Source: DATHWB01 sp040905965 (GTDB taxonomy: Bacteria > Actinomycetota > Acidimicrobiia > Spongiisociales > ZC4RG35). Taken from it: 32,293 bases of DNA. The stretch covers positions 1 through 32,293 of the forward strand of contig JBBDQP010000060.1 of assembly GCA_040905965.1 (NCBI GenBank). Direction: 5' to 3'. The notes beneath the pieces were generated by a model. That model made no database searches. It had not been told where the DNA came from and saw only the letters and a list, made by a program, of their open reading frames with translations. A program made the position numbers and the translations under genes. Positions 1 to 8,311 of the stretch are shown in pieces. How positions within the stretch are numbered: the stretch's first letter is position 1; each line of letters begins with the position of its first letter.

Positions 1-303
1 CCCAGGAACGTTCCGCCTGACCTTTCCGCCTGGGCCGACCGGCCCATTGCGGACCCGTCGGACCGCGGCGAAGTTCGAAGACGCGCCCACTTTGTTTGGG
101 AACGCTCATTCGCGGGTACCCCACTACTGCGGCCGGATATTTCGGCCAAGGGGCATCGCAAGCCGGCCACTTTCAGTGGTCGAAAATGGGGCACAGGGGG
201 CATCGACCCTCGATACACACACGGTCACCTATGTATCGAGGCGAGCCAGTGGTGAGACCGACCTCTCCCTCACAAAGCAGGCCAACAAGCCAGGGGGAAC
301 GAA
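1..303. other. Non-coding region upstream of the LPFTG gene
   Basis: I see no convincing gene here; open frames through it have no ribosome site and no recognisable protein. It contains short hairpins (131-147 and 166-178, 5-bp stems) and a longer inverted repeat at 208-241. It most likely serves as the promoter and 5' leader of the gene at 304. No known riboswitch consensus could be recognised by eye. Confidence 0.5.
208..241 (+). promoter_or_regulatory. Perfect inverted repeat in the leader of the cell-wall protein gene
   Basis: The arms CCTCGATACA (208-217) and TGTATCGAGG (232-241) are exact reverse complements separated by 14 bases, about 60 bases before the start codon at 304. No U-tract follows, so it is not a canonical terminator. 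It could be an operator for a dimeric regulator or an RNA hairpin in the leader; the sequence alone does not decide between them. Confidence 0.45.
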
Positions 304-1041
304 ATGACATCAATTGCACAGAAGCGGGTGGCAGGGGCCACCGCTCTCATGATCCTGCTCTATCTACTGCAGATCGCGCTCTTCGCGCCGGTCGCGGGCG
401 CGCATACTGGAGAGACTCACGCGTGCGACACGAACTACACGGAATTCACTTTCGTCTTCGTCAACGGGCACGTCGTCGATGGCGACAACTGTCCCGAATC
501 GGTTTACTCCGCTGGTAAGGATATTGAGGCCTTCTTCCCAGGCACAGGTGGTGCGGCCGATTACCCCAATGGTCCGGGTATGCAGGTCCATGTCTCCTGC
601 TCTGACCAGTTCACGGATGGGTGGTCCAGTAAGGGTGGCCCGGATATCGATGACGATCCAAATTGGAAAATCGCTTCGTACACGATCCAGAAGCACCCAA
701 GTGGGGAGAGCAGTCCGGATCCTTGCGGCCAGGTGTTCGTGACGACCACGACTGCGGAGACGACGACCACGACTGCGGATACGACGACGGCTGGGGATTC
801 GGAGTCGGACGAGGATTCGGACTCGGATGAGGACGGAGTCGGGGTGTTGGGTACCACCATCACGACGACGGTGGCGGAAGTGTCAGCTGACACGCTGCCC
901 TTCACCGGCTCGGAGTCGCGTGACATGGTCAGGCTCGCAATGCTCGCTCTGGGCGCTGGTGCGCTGATGCTGTCCGCGGTCCGTGGATCCAAGAAAGAAG
1001 AGGTGACTTCCACCGACATCGGTGGATGGTCCTCTCTGTGA
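304..1041 (+). CDS. Secreted LPFTG sortase-anchored cell-wall protein, function unknown
   Basis: The 245-residue product has an N-terminal signal sequence (residues about 8-33, hydrophobic core then AGA), followed by a small extracellular domain of about 110 residues with four cysteines (41, 63, 99, 141). A threonine-rich stalk (147-163) and a short Ser/Asp-acidic tract (166-177) come next. The C-terminus has an LPFTG sortase motif (198-202), a hydrophobic segment (about 209-226) and a basic RGSKK stop. This is the standard architecture of a peptidoglycan-linked surface protein. The tail after the basic residues is unusually long (about 14 residues). The start ATG is preceded at 6 bases by AGGGGG. 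The globular domain is not one I recognise, and no sortase gene lies in the window. The gene stands alone, with a terminator behind it. Confidence 0.85.
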   Translation: MTSIAQKRVAGATALMILLYLLQIALFAPVAGAHTGETHACDTNYTEFTFVFVNGHVVDGDNCPESVYSAGKDIEAFFPGTGGAADYPNGPGMQVHVSCSDQFTDGWSSKGGPDIDDDPNWKIASYTIQKHPSGESSPDPCGQVFVTTTTAETTTTTADTTTAGDSESDEDSDSDEDGVGVLGTTITTTVAEVSADTLPFTGSESRDMVRLAMLALGAGALMLSAVRGSKKEEVTSTDIGGWSSL

Positions 1042-1074
1042 GATCCCTCTGAGCGACTCGTTCGCTCTAGGGAA

Positions 1075-1116
1075 CGGAAGGCCCCGGGTATTCTCCCGGG
1101 GCCTTCCGCTATTTCT
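1075..1116 (+). terminator. Strong intrinsic terminator after the LPFTG gene
   Basis: A perfect 14-bp stem (1075-1088 with 1095-1108), loop TATTCT, is followed by a moderately T-rich stretch CTATTTCTG. It separates the cell-wall protein gene from valS. Confidence 0.9.
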
Positions 1117-1131
1117 GGGACACTCAGACCG

Positions 1132-3866
1132 ATGAACCCGACATACGAACCCGCCGAGGTCGAAGCCGACTGGTACGAGAAGTGGGAGTCTGCCGGGATC
1201 TTTCGGCCCGAATACCGCCCGGACGGTGAACCGTTCGCCGTGGTCATCCCCCCGCCCAACGTCACAGGCGTGCTCCACATGGGCCACGGGCTCAACCACA
1301 CCATCCACGACGTCGTCATCCGCCGCAAGCGCATGCAGGGATACGCCGCCCTGTGGATCCCAGGTACCGACCACGCTGGCATCGCCACCCAGAACGTCGT
1401 CGAACGTGAACTCGCCAACGAAGGACTCACCCGCCACGACCTCGGCCGGGAAGCCTTCATCGAACAGACCTGGGAGTGGAAACGGAAGTATGGGGAGCGC
1501 ATCACCTCCCAGATCCGCCGCATGGGTTCGTCGTGCGACTGGACCCGGGAACGATTCACGATGGACGAAGGACTCTCCGACGCCGTCCGTGAAGTCTTCG
1601 TCACCCTCTACGAGCAAGGCCACATCTACCGGGGCAACCGGATCATCAACTGGTGCCCGCGTTGTGAGACGGCCCTCTCCGACATCGAAGTCGAACATGC
1701 CGACGAGGTGGGCAGGCTCACCCACATCCGCTATCCGCTCACCGACGGCACCGGCGAGATCGTGGTGGCAACCACCCGCCCCGAGACGATGCTCGGTGAC
1801 ACCGGCGTCGCCGTCCATCCCGAGGACGAGCGATACAAGGACATGATCGGCAAGACCGTCACCTTGCCTCTCGTCGGCCGGGAGATCCCGATCGTCGCCG
1901 ACGAATGGGCCGATCCCGAATTCGGGTCAGGTGCGGTGAAGGTCACACCCGCCCACGACCCCAACGATTTCGAGGTCGGCCAGCGCCACGGCCTGGAACC
2001 GATCGTCATCCTCGACCTGCAGGCGGTGGTCAACGACAACGGCGGCCGGTTCGCAGGAATGGATCGCTTCGATGCCCGCGACGCAGTCGTTGCCGCGCTC
2101 GAAGACGAAGGCTTCCTGGTCGCCGTCGAAGAACATCGGCACTCGGTCGGGCACTGCTATCGCTGTGATTCGGTGGTCGAGCCGTATCTGTCGGACCAGT
2201 GGTTCGTCGCCGTCACCGAACTCGCCAAGCCGGCCATTGCCGCCGTCAAAGACGGCAGCAACGTCTTCATCCCGAAACGCTGGGAGAACACCTATTTCCA
2301 CTGGATGGAAAACCTGCGGGATTGGACGATCAGCCGGCAGATCTGGTGGGGGCACCGCATCCCCGCCTGGTACTGCCCGGACGGCCACATCANNNNNNNN
2401 NNNNNNNNNNNNNNNNNNNNNNNNNNNNNNNNNNNNNNNNNNNNNNNNNNNNNNNNNNNNNNNNNNNNNNNNNNNNNNNNNNNNNNNNNNNNCAGATCTG
2501 GTGGGGGCACCGCATCCCCGCCTGGTACTGCCCGGACGGCCACATCACGGTTGGTAAGTCCGATCCTGACAGCTGCGGCACCTGCGGCCGGTCCGACATC
2601 GTCCAGGATCCCGACGTGTTGGACACGTGGTTCTCCTCGGCCATCTTCCCGTTCTCGACACTCGGCTGGCCGGAAGAGACCGACGATCTGGCCAGGTTCT
2701 ATCCGAACGCCATCCTCATCACCGGATTCGACATCATCTTCTTCTGGGTGGCCCGGATGATGAAGATGGGAATCCATTTCATGGGCGAGGTTCCGTTCCG
2801 CCAGACGATCATCCACGGTCTGGTCCGCGACGCCAACGGCGAGAAGATGTCGAAGTCGAAGGGCAACACCATCGACCCGATCGACGTCGCCGAAGAATAC
2901 GGAGCAGACCCCCTCCGTCTCGCCCTCATCCAGGCTGCCAACCCCGGCCAGGACGTCCCGCTCGACATGGAATGGGTGGCGGGTGCTCGCCGGTTCGGCA
3001 ACAAGCTGTGGAACGCCACTCGCTTCGTCCTGCGCCATGTTGAACCGGGATCGGTTCCTGCAGACGGCGGATACCCCGACAACCCCGGGCCGGCCGACGC
3101 ATGGGTGCTGCAGCGTCTCGGAGAAGTGTCTTCCGAGTTCGACGTCCTGTGTGACGAGTACCGGTTCTCCGACGCCTTCGGCAAGCTCTACTCCTTCGCC
3201 TGGTCCGAAGTCTTCGACTGGTACCTCGAGATGGCCAAGATCACCCTTGACGATCCGGCCACCGCCGAGGTCACCACACAGACCCTCGGGGTCGTCATGC
3301 GGGATCTGCTCAAGCTGTTTCACCCGGCCATGCCGTACCTCACCGAAGAACTGTGGCAGCACGTCGTCGGCGAAGGCCTCCTCGCCGGGGCCGACTGGCC
3401 GAAGGTGCCCGGCGTGCGTGGGCCGGACGAAATGGGAGACATCCAGGATCTGATTGCCGGCATCCGCCGCTTCCGAGCCGACCAGGGGATCTCGCCCCGC
3501 CAGAAGCTCGACGTGAAGATCATGCCGTCCCTGGCCGGATGGGCATCGGACATCGTCGCCAAGCTCGCAGCCGCCGAACTCTCCACCGTCGAGAGCGCCC
3601 CCGCAACCGGGCACACCCGGATCGTGACCAAAAGCATGCAAGGCTTCATCGCCCTGGAAGGTGTCGTCGACCTCGACGCCGAACGTGCCCGGATCGAAAA
3701 GGCCATCGCCACCGCCGAAACCGACCTCGCCAAAGTCGACAAGAAGCTCGACAACGCCGGGTTCATGGACAAGGCGCCCGACGACATCGTCGCCAAGGAA
3801 CGAGCCAAGAAGGCCGAATTCGAGGGCTTGCTGGACAAGCTGCGGTCCCAGCGCGCCGCCCTGTGA
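1132..3866 (+). CDS. valS: Valyl-tRNA synthetase (valS), split only by an assembly artefact
   Basis: This class Ia synthetase charges tRNA-Val in the cytoplasm. The HIGH-type motif HMGH is at residues 49-52 and KMSKS at 520-524 (numbered after correcting the gap). The editing (CP1) domain lies between them, and a C-terminal coiled coil runs over about the last 65 residues, as in bacterial ValRS. As written, a run of 100 N (2393-2492) and a duplicated 55 bases break the frame. Removing 155 bases joins the halves exactly in frame and gives 859 residues, normal for the family. The ATG at 1132 gives the usual N-terminus; only a weak GGGA is seen upstream. The stop codon overlaps the folC start. 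Confidence 0.97.
2338..2547. other. Scaffold gap flanked by identical 55-bp contig ends
   Basis: Bases 2338-2392 and 2493-2547 are identical and flank exactly 100 N. This is the signature of two contigs that overlap by an assembly k-mer but were joined with a placeholder gap. It is not a biological repeat. Confidence 0.95.
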
Positions 3867-5170
3867 ACTACGCGGACGCCGTCGCTTACCTCGACGCCCA
3901 CATCGGACGGGGCGTGGTCCCCGGACTCGACCGGATCACCGCACTGCTCGACCTCATGGGCAACCCCGAACAGGCGTATCCGATCATCCACGTCGCCGGA
4001 ACCAACGGCAAGACCTCTGTCACCCGGATGGCGACGCTGCTCTGCGTTGCCCACGGTCTCAGCACCGGCACTTTCATCTCGCCGCATCTCGAACGGGTCG
4101 AAGAACGCTTCGCCATCAACGGCGTCAACCCCGACGAAGCCGCCTTCATCCAGGCCGTCCAAGACGTGAAGGCTTTCGCCGACATCTTCGAACAGCGGGA
4201 GACCCTCACCTACTTCGAACTCACCGCCGCCCTCGCCGTTGCCTGGTTCGCCGACCAGGCGGTCGACGCCGCCGTCATCGAGGTGGGACTCGGTGGCCGG
4301 CTCGACGCCACCAACGCCGTCCACGGCCAGGTGGCCGTGCTCACCAGCGTCGGACTCGAACACACCGAATACTTGGGCGACACCGTCGAACTGATTGCCG
4401 AAGAGAAGTTGGCCATCGTCGAAGAAGGCGCCGTCCTCGTCACCGGGCCGCTCCCCCAGAACGTCGAGCGTCTCGCCCGTCGCACCGCCGCCCGACTCGG
4501 GATCAACGCCCACGTGTATGGGTCGGACTTCTCGATCGAAGGGGCAAGCCCCGCCCTCGGCGGATGGAATCTGGACATCCAGGGACTGCACGGTCTGTAC
4601 GAGGACATCTACCTGCCGGTCCACGGACGGTTCCAGACCGTCAACCTGGCTGTCGCCCTGGCGGCGACCGAGGCGCTCACCGGACGCGAACTCGACCACG
4701 AGGCAGTCATCGACGGGGCGGCTGCCTTCAGTGCGCCAGGACGAATGGAACCGGTGGCGGCCAAGCCCCTGGTGATGATTGACGCCGCCCACAACGCTCC
4801 CGGCTTCGAAATACTCTCCCACGCCCTGGCCGAAGAATTCGCCAACACCAAGTGGGTGTTGGTTCTCGGCGCGATGGAAGACAAGGACGTCGTCTCCATG
4901 ATCGGATCTGTCAAAGACCGGGTCATACGGATCGTCACCACCGCCGTCGACGCTCCTCGGGCGATCCCGGCCACCGAACTCGCCGCCCTCCTCGCCCCGC
5001 ACGTCGACGTCGAAGTCGGCGCCGTCGACGACCCAGTCGAGGCGATCGAAGTCGCCCGTGCCCTGGCAGGAGACGAAGGTTCGGTGCTCGTCGCCGGCTC
5101 CATCTACCTCGGAGGCACCATCCGCGCCCACCTCGCCGGCCGCGGAGAAGTCCACCGCCGCGAACGCTGA
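3863..5170 (+). CDS. folC: Folylpolyglutamate synthase / dihydrofolate synthase
   Basis: The 435-residue Mur-ligase-family protein adds glutamate to (dihydro)folate using ATP, a cytoplasmic step of folate metabolism. The N-terminus has the typical GLDRITALLDLMGNP segment, followed by the P-loop GTNGKTS at residues 46-52. The HLERVEER and EVGLGGRLDATN blocks conserved in FolC are present, and the C-terminal ligase domain includes DAAHNAPG. The start is taken as GTG 3863, which overlaps the valS stop (GTGA), so the two genes are probably co-translated. The length fits the family. Confidence 0.95.
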   Translation: MNYADAVAYLDAHIGRGVVPGLDRITALLDLMGNPEQAYPIIHVAGTNGKTSVTRMATLLCVAHGLSTGTFISPHLERVEERFAINGVNPDEAAFIQAVQDVKAFADIFEQRETLTYFELTAALAVAWFADQAVDAAVIEVGLGGRLDATNAVHGQVAVLTSVGLEHTEYLGDTVELIAEEKLAIVEEGAVLVTGPLPQNVERLARRTAARLGINAHVYGSDFSIEGASPALGGWNLDIQGLHGLYEDIYLPVHGRFQTVNLAVALAATEALTGRELDHEAVIDGAAAFSAPGRMEPVAAKPLVMIDAAHNAPGFEILSHALAEEFANTKWVLVLGAMEDKDVVSMIGSVKDRVIRIVTTAVDAPRAIPATELAALLAPHVDVEVGAVDDPVEAIEVARALAGDEGSVLVAGSIYLGGTIRAHLAGRGEVHRRER

Positions 5171-5190
5171 GTCCGGTCGTCGGACCTTTT

Positions 5191-5338
5191 CGCCCCTTCC
5201 GGCGTCACAACCAGTTGTGACGCCACCTTCCCCAACGGGGAAGGCGATCTGCTGTGTGATCGGTCCCCTTCCTGGGGGGACCGCACGGCCGCTTTGGGCC
5301 GGGCGAGGGGGGCCGAGCGAGGCTCTGCGAGCGAGTCT
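5191..5338 (+). repeat. Modular palindromic repeat, order A-B
   Basis: Module A (5191-5250) holds two hairpins: GGCGTCACAA/TTGTGACGCC, and CCTTCCCC/GGGGAAGG. Module B (5258-5338) holds CGGTCCCC/GGGGACCG and ends in a GCGAG-rich tract. Both modules recur, inverted and in swapped order, at 17033-17183. The copy fills the folC-ndk gap and may act as a terminator or REP-like element. A small GTCCG/CGGAC hairpin with CTTTT lies just before it (5171-5190). Confidence 0.85.
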
Positions 5339-5371
5339 TGGGTCGCGATCGCGCTACTACCGTCACCCCTC

Positions 5372-5773
5372 ATGGCTATTGAAACAACGTTCATCATGAT
5401 CAAGCCCGATGGGGTGACGCGCGGACTGGTGGGGGAGGTCATCTCGCGGTTCGAGGCGAAAGGTATGACGCTGCATCGGATGCGGATGTTGGAAGTCACC
5501 GAAGAGATCGCCCGACGGCATTACGCCGAGCACGTCGAAAAGCCGTTCTTTCCTGAACTGCTGTCGTTCATCACGTCCGGTCCTGTCGTGGCGATGGAAT
5601 GGTCGGGGGAGTCGGCCGTCGCGGCTGCGCGGACGATGATGGGGCCGACGAATCCTGTCGAAGCCGCACCAGGTTCGATCCGCGGCGACTACGCCCTCGT
5701 GATCACCGAGAACATCATCCACGGCTCGGACTCGGTCGAAAGTGCGGAGCGGGAACTGTCGATCTGGTTTTGA
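5372..5773 (+). CDS. ndk: Nucleoside diphosphate kinase
   Basis: The 133-residue enzyme transfers the terminal phosphate among nucleoside di- and triphosphates by a phospho-histidine intermediate. Lys11 sits in the IKPDG block and the catalytic His117 in the family signature NIIHGSDS. The RGDYAL strand is also conserved. The length is normal. The ATG at 5372 gives the standard N-terminus ETTFIMIKPD. There is no clear Shine-Dalgarno, but a possible -10 (TACTAC) lies 11 bases upstream, compatible with a very short leader. It lies upstream of the mre cluster, as in other Actinobacteria. Confidence 0.97.
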   Translation: MAIETTFIMIKPDGVTRGLVGEVISRFEAKGMTLHRMRMLEVTEEIARRHYAEHVEKPFFPELLSFITSGPVVAMEWSGESAVAAARTMMGPTNPVEAAPGSIRGDYALVITENIIHGSDSVESAERELSIWF

Positions 5774-5810
5774 GGCCGTTGGCCAAGTCGCCCCAATGGG
5801 AGCGATGACC

Positions 5811-5849
5811 TAGACTCCCAGACAGTCGCCCGGGAGAAAATACCGCTTT
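5811..5849 (+). promoter_or_regulatory. Putative promoter -10 and ribosome site for the mreB operon
   Basis: TAGACT (5811-5816) is a good -10 candidate, and GGGAG (about 5831-5835) sits about 14 bases before the mreB ATG. The -35 is not consensus. The same TAGACT hexamer precedes the tRNA-Ala gene in this window. Confidence 0.4.
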
Positions 5850-6881
5850 ATGGCGGACTCACTTCTCGCATTCGCCGGCCAAGACATGGCCATCGACCTT
5901 GGCACCGCAAACACCCTGGTGTTCGTCCGCGGTCAAGGCATCGTGCTCAATGAGCCTTCCGTCGTCGCGATCAATTCGCAGAACGGCAGAGCCCTTGCCG
6001 TGGGCATGGAGGCGAAGCGGATGATCGGCCGTACCCCGGCGAACATCACTGCCATTCGCCCTTTGCGCGACGGGGTCATCGCCGACTTCGACATCACCGA
6101 GAAGATGCTCCGTTACTTCATCCAGAAGGTGCACCGCCGGCGCTGGGCCCGCCCTCGGATCGTCGTCTGTGTGCCTTCCGGCATCACGCCTGTGGAGCGT
6201 CGTGCCGTGGAAGAAGCTGCGTATCACGCCGGGGCCCGTCGGGCCTACACGATCGAAGAGCCGATGGCGGCTGCGATCGGGTGTGGGCTGCCGATCGCCG
6301 AGCCGAGCGGCTCGATGGTCGTCGACATCGGTGGCGGGACCACCGAAGTCGCCGTCATTTCCCTGGGTGGAATCGTTGTCTCACGGTCGATTCGGGTGGG
6401 AGGCGACGAGCTCGACGAGGCCGTGATCGATTGGGTGAAGAAGGAACACAACGTGTTGCTGGGCGAACGCACCGCCGAGCAACTGAAGATGGCGGTCGGC
6501 TCGGCGTGGCCGCAGCACGAAGAGCCGGCGGCCGAAGTGCGCGGGCGTGACCTGATCACGGGTCTTCCGAAGACGATCCTCCTCACCGCGCCTGAGATCC
6601 GCGAGGCCATCGAGGAGCCCACCCAGGCGGTCGTGGACGCGGTCAAATACACACTCGACAAGACACCGCCAGAGTTGGCGGCGGACATCATGGAACGTGG
6701 CATCTGGCTGACTGGCGGCGGGGCGTTGCTCGCCGGTCTCGATCAGCGTTTGGCGAACGAGACGGGCATGCCCATCGTCACCGCCAGCAAGCCGCTCCAG
6801 TCCGTCGTCATCGGCTCCGGCAAATGTCTCGAGGAGTTCGAGACGCTCCACGCCGTCCTCGTCTCTTCGTCAAGACCCTGA
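5850..6881 (+). CDS. mreB: Rod-shape-determining actin homologue MreB
   Basis: The 343-residue bacterial actin polymerises under the membrane and guides lateral cell-wall synthesis. Phosphate-1 motif DLGTAN is at residues 16-21 and phosphate-2 DIGGGTTE at 159-166. The adenosine motif LTGGGALL is near 287-294. A short N-terminal extension (ADSLLAFAGQ) precedes the first strand and may provide membrane contact. It is the first gene of the mreBCD-PBP2-rodA run, 12 bases before mreC. Length and motifs are fully typical. Confidence 0.97.
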   Translation: MADSLLAFAGQDMAIDLGTANTLVFVRGQGIVLNEPSVVAINSQNGRALAVGMEAKRMIGRTPANITAIRPLRDGVIADFDITEKMLRYFIQKVHRRRWARPRIVVCVPSGITPVERRAVEEAAYHAGARRAYTIEEPMAAAIGCGLPIAEPSGSMVVDIGGGTTEVAVISLGGIVVSRSIRVGGDELDEAVIDWVKKEHNVLLGERTAEQLKMAVGSAWPQHEEPAAEVRGRDLITGLPKTILLTAPEIREAIEEPTQAVVDAVKYTLDKTPPELAADIMERGIWLTGGGALLAGLDQRLANETGMPIVTASKPLQSVVIGSGKCLEEFETLHAVLVSSSRP

Positions 6882-6893
6882 GCGGGCCTCGCC

Positions 6894-7805
6894 ATGCGCG
6901 AGTTCCGTGATGACCGATCCGTTCCCCTCTTCGTCACCTTGATGGTGATCGCCTTCGTGCTGATGACGATCGACGTCCGTTCGAGTGGTGAAGGCGCCCT
7001 CGACACTGTTCGCAGCGGAGCCAGCCGTCTCATATCTCCCGCGCAGACCGTCGGCACCGCCATCGTCGACCCGATCGTCCGTCTCGTCGAGAACATGTCC
7101 GACATCGGCGGTCTGCGCAACGAGAACGCAGCCCTGCGGGCCGAGCTTGCCCGAGCCCAGGCCGACCTGGCTGCCATCGAACAGGACCGGGCACGGCTCG
7201 AAGCGCTCGAGGAGATGCTCGGCTTGGAGCTCGCAGCCGAAGAGCTTGTTCGGACAAACGCCAACGTCATCGGTCGGTCGGATTCCATCGACGAACTGCT
7301 CACCATCGACCGAGGGGAAGAGTCCGGAATCCTGCCCGGTCATCCGGTGCTCGACCAGAACGGATATGTCGTGGGGCGGGTCCTCGACTCGTGGACCGGT
7401 GGCGCCCAGGTCGTTCCTCTCACCCGGGACGTCGAAGGCATCACGGTGACGGTGGGTGACCAGTTCGGGACGCTGCAGCCGGTCATCGGCTCTTCGGAGA
7501 TGGTGCTCAGCGTGCTCGAATCTGCCAGAGCGGTCGAGGTGGGGGATCAGGTCGTCACCTCCCAACTCTCGCTCGCATTCCCCCGTGGACTTCCGGTGGG
7601 AGAGATCGTCGAAGCGTCGCGACCGCAGGGTCAGACGCTCACCGCGACAGTGCGCCCGTTCACCGACACCAATCGGCTCGAAGCCGTCGTTGTGATTGCG
7701 TGGCCGCCCGATCCTGCGGCTGCGGCCGCTGACGACGCCCCGGAGACTACGGATACCACCTCCGAAACCACTCCGGCCACGACCAACGATGAGGACGAGG
7801 GATGA
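6894..7805 (+). CDS. mreC: Rod-shape-determining protein MreC
   Basis: The 303-residue bitopic protein scaffolds MreB, MreD, PBP2 and RodA on the outer side of the membrane. It has one membrane helix (about 12-27), a coiled coil (about 70-112, LRNENAALRAELARAQADL) and the two-barrel MreC domain (about 115-265). A Pro/Thr/Asp-rich disordered tail of about 35 residues follows. The last four bases overlap mreD (ATGA), indicating translational coupling. Confidence 0.93.
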   Translation: MREFRDDRSVPLFVTLMVIAFVLMTIDVRSSGEGALDTVRSGASRLISPAQTVGTAIVDPIVRLVENMSDIGGLRNENAALRAELARAQADLAAIEQDRARLEALEEMLGLELAAEELVRTNANVIGRSDSIDELLTIDRGEESGILPGHPVLDQNGYVVGRVLDSWTGGAQVVPLTRDVEGITVTVGDQFGTLQPVIGSSEMVLSVLESARAVEVGDQVVTSQLSLAFPRGLPVGEIVEASRPQGQTLTATVRPFTDTNRLEAVVVIAWPPDPAAAAADDAPETTDTTSETTPATTNDEDEG

Positions 7806-8311
7806 TCGACGTCCGGCGTACTTTGCTCACCGTGGCGGGAATGCTTGGGGCCCTCCTGGTTCAGACGACCCTGTTCGGCCGGGTGCGCATCGGCGGCATC
7901 GCCCCTGACATCGTCATCCTCGCCGTGATCTTCTTCTCCCTCAGAGCGCGGGCGGAGACGGCCATGCTCGCCGCCTTCTCGATTGGATTTGTCTTTGATG
8001 CGGTGGCGTCCTCGGGTGCCCTCGGTCTGCGAGCCATTGCGTACACCACCGTGGCGTTCGTCGCAGTGAGGACTCGCGACCGAGCCGATCTCGGGCCGTT
8101 GGCGGTTGCCTTCTGGGCGGGCATGATGACCCTTGTCGGGATCGCCACGGTGCTGCTGGTTGGCACCCTCTTCGGCCAATTCAGCATGGGGTTTGGCCAG
8201 GCGGGACGCCGGCTGCTTCTGGTCCCGCTCTTCAATGCAGCTATCGCGGTGATGCTGGCACCATTCACCACAAGACTGTTGGACGGACGGCGAGGAGCGA
8301 TCGGACTGTGA
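7802..8311 (+). CDS. mreD: Rod-shape-determining protein MreD
   Basis: This 169-residue integral membrane protein has about five hydrophobic segments and the PDIVILAVIFFSL block typical of MreD. It binds MreC in the elongasome. Its start overlaps mreC by four bases, and its stop overlaps the GTG start of the PBP2 gene. Sequence conservation in this family is low, so the call rests on size, topology and position. Confidence 0.88.
   Translation: MIDVRRTLLTVAGMLGALLVQTTLFGRVRIGGIAPDIVILAVIFFSLRARAETAMLAAFSIGFVFDAVASSGALGLRAIAYTTVAFVAVRTRDRADLGPLAVAFWAGMMTLVGIATVLLVGTLFGQFSMGFGQAGRRLLLVPLFNAAIAVMLAPFTTRLLDGRRGAIGL

Noticed and set aside
47..518. Two open frames ahead of and overlapping the LPFTG gene
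   Set aside because: No ribosome site, Arg-rich out-of-frame composition, and the overlap is with a clearly real secreted protein in another frame.
2338..2547. Direct repeat around the N run as a possible mobile or duplicated segment
   Set aside because: The exact 55-base identity ending at both gap edges and the perfect frame repair mark it as a contig overlap.
5191..5338. CRISPR-like array
   Set aside because: Only two distant copies exist, each rich in hairpins, with no regular spacers and no cas genes in the window.
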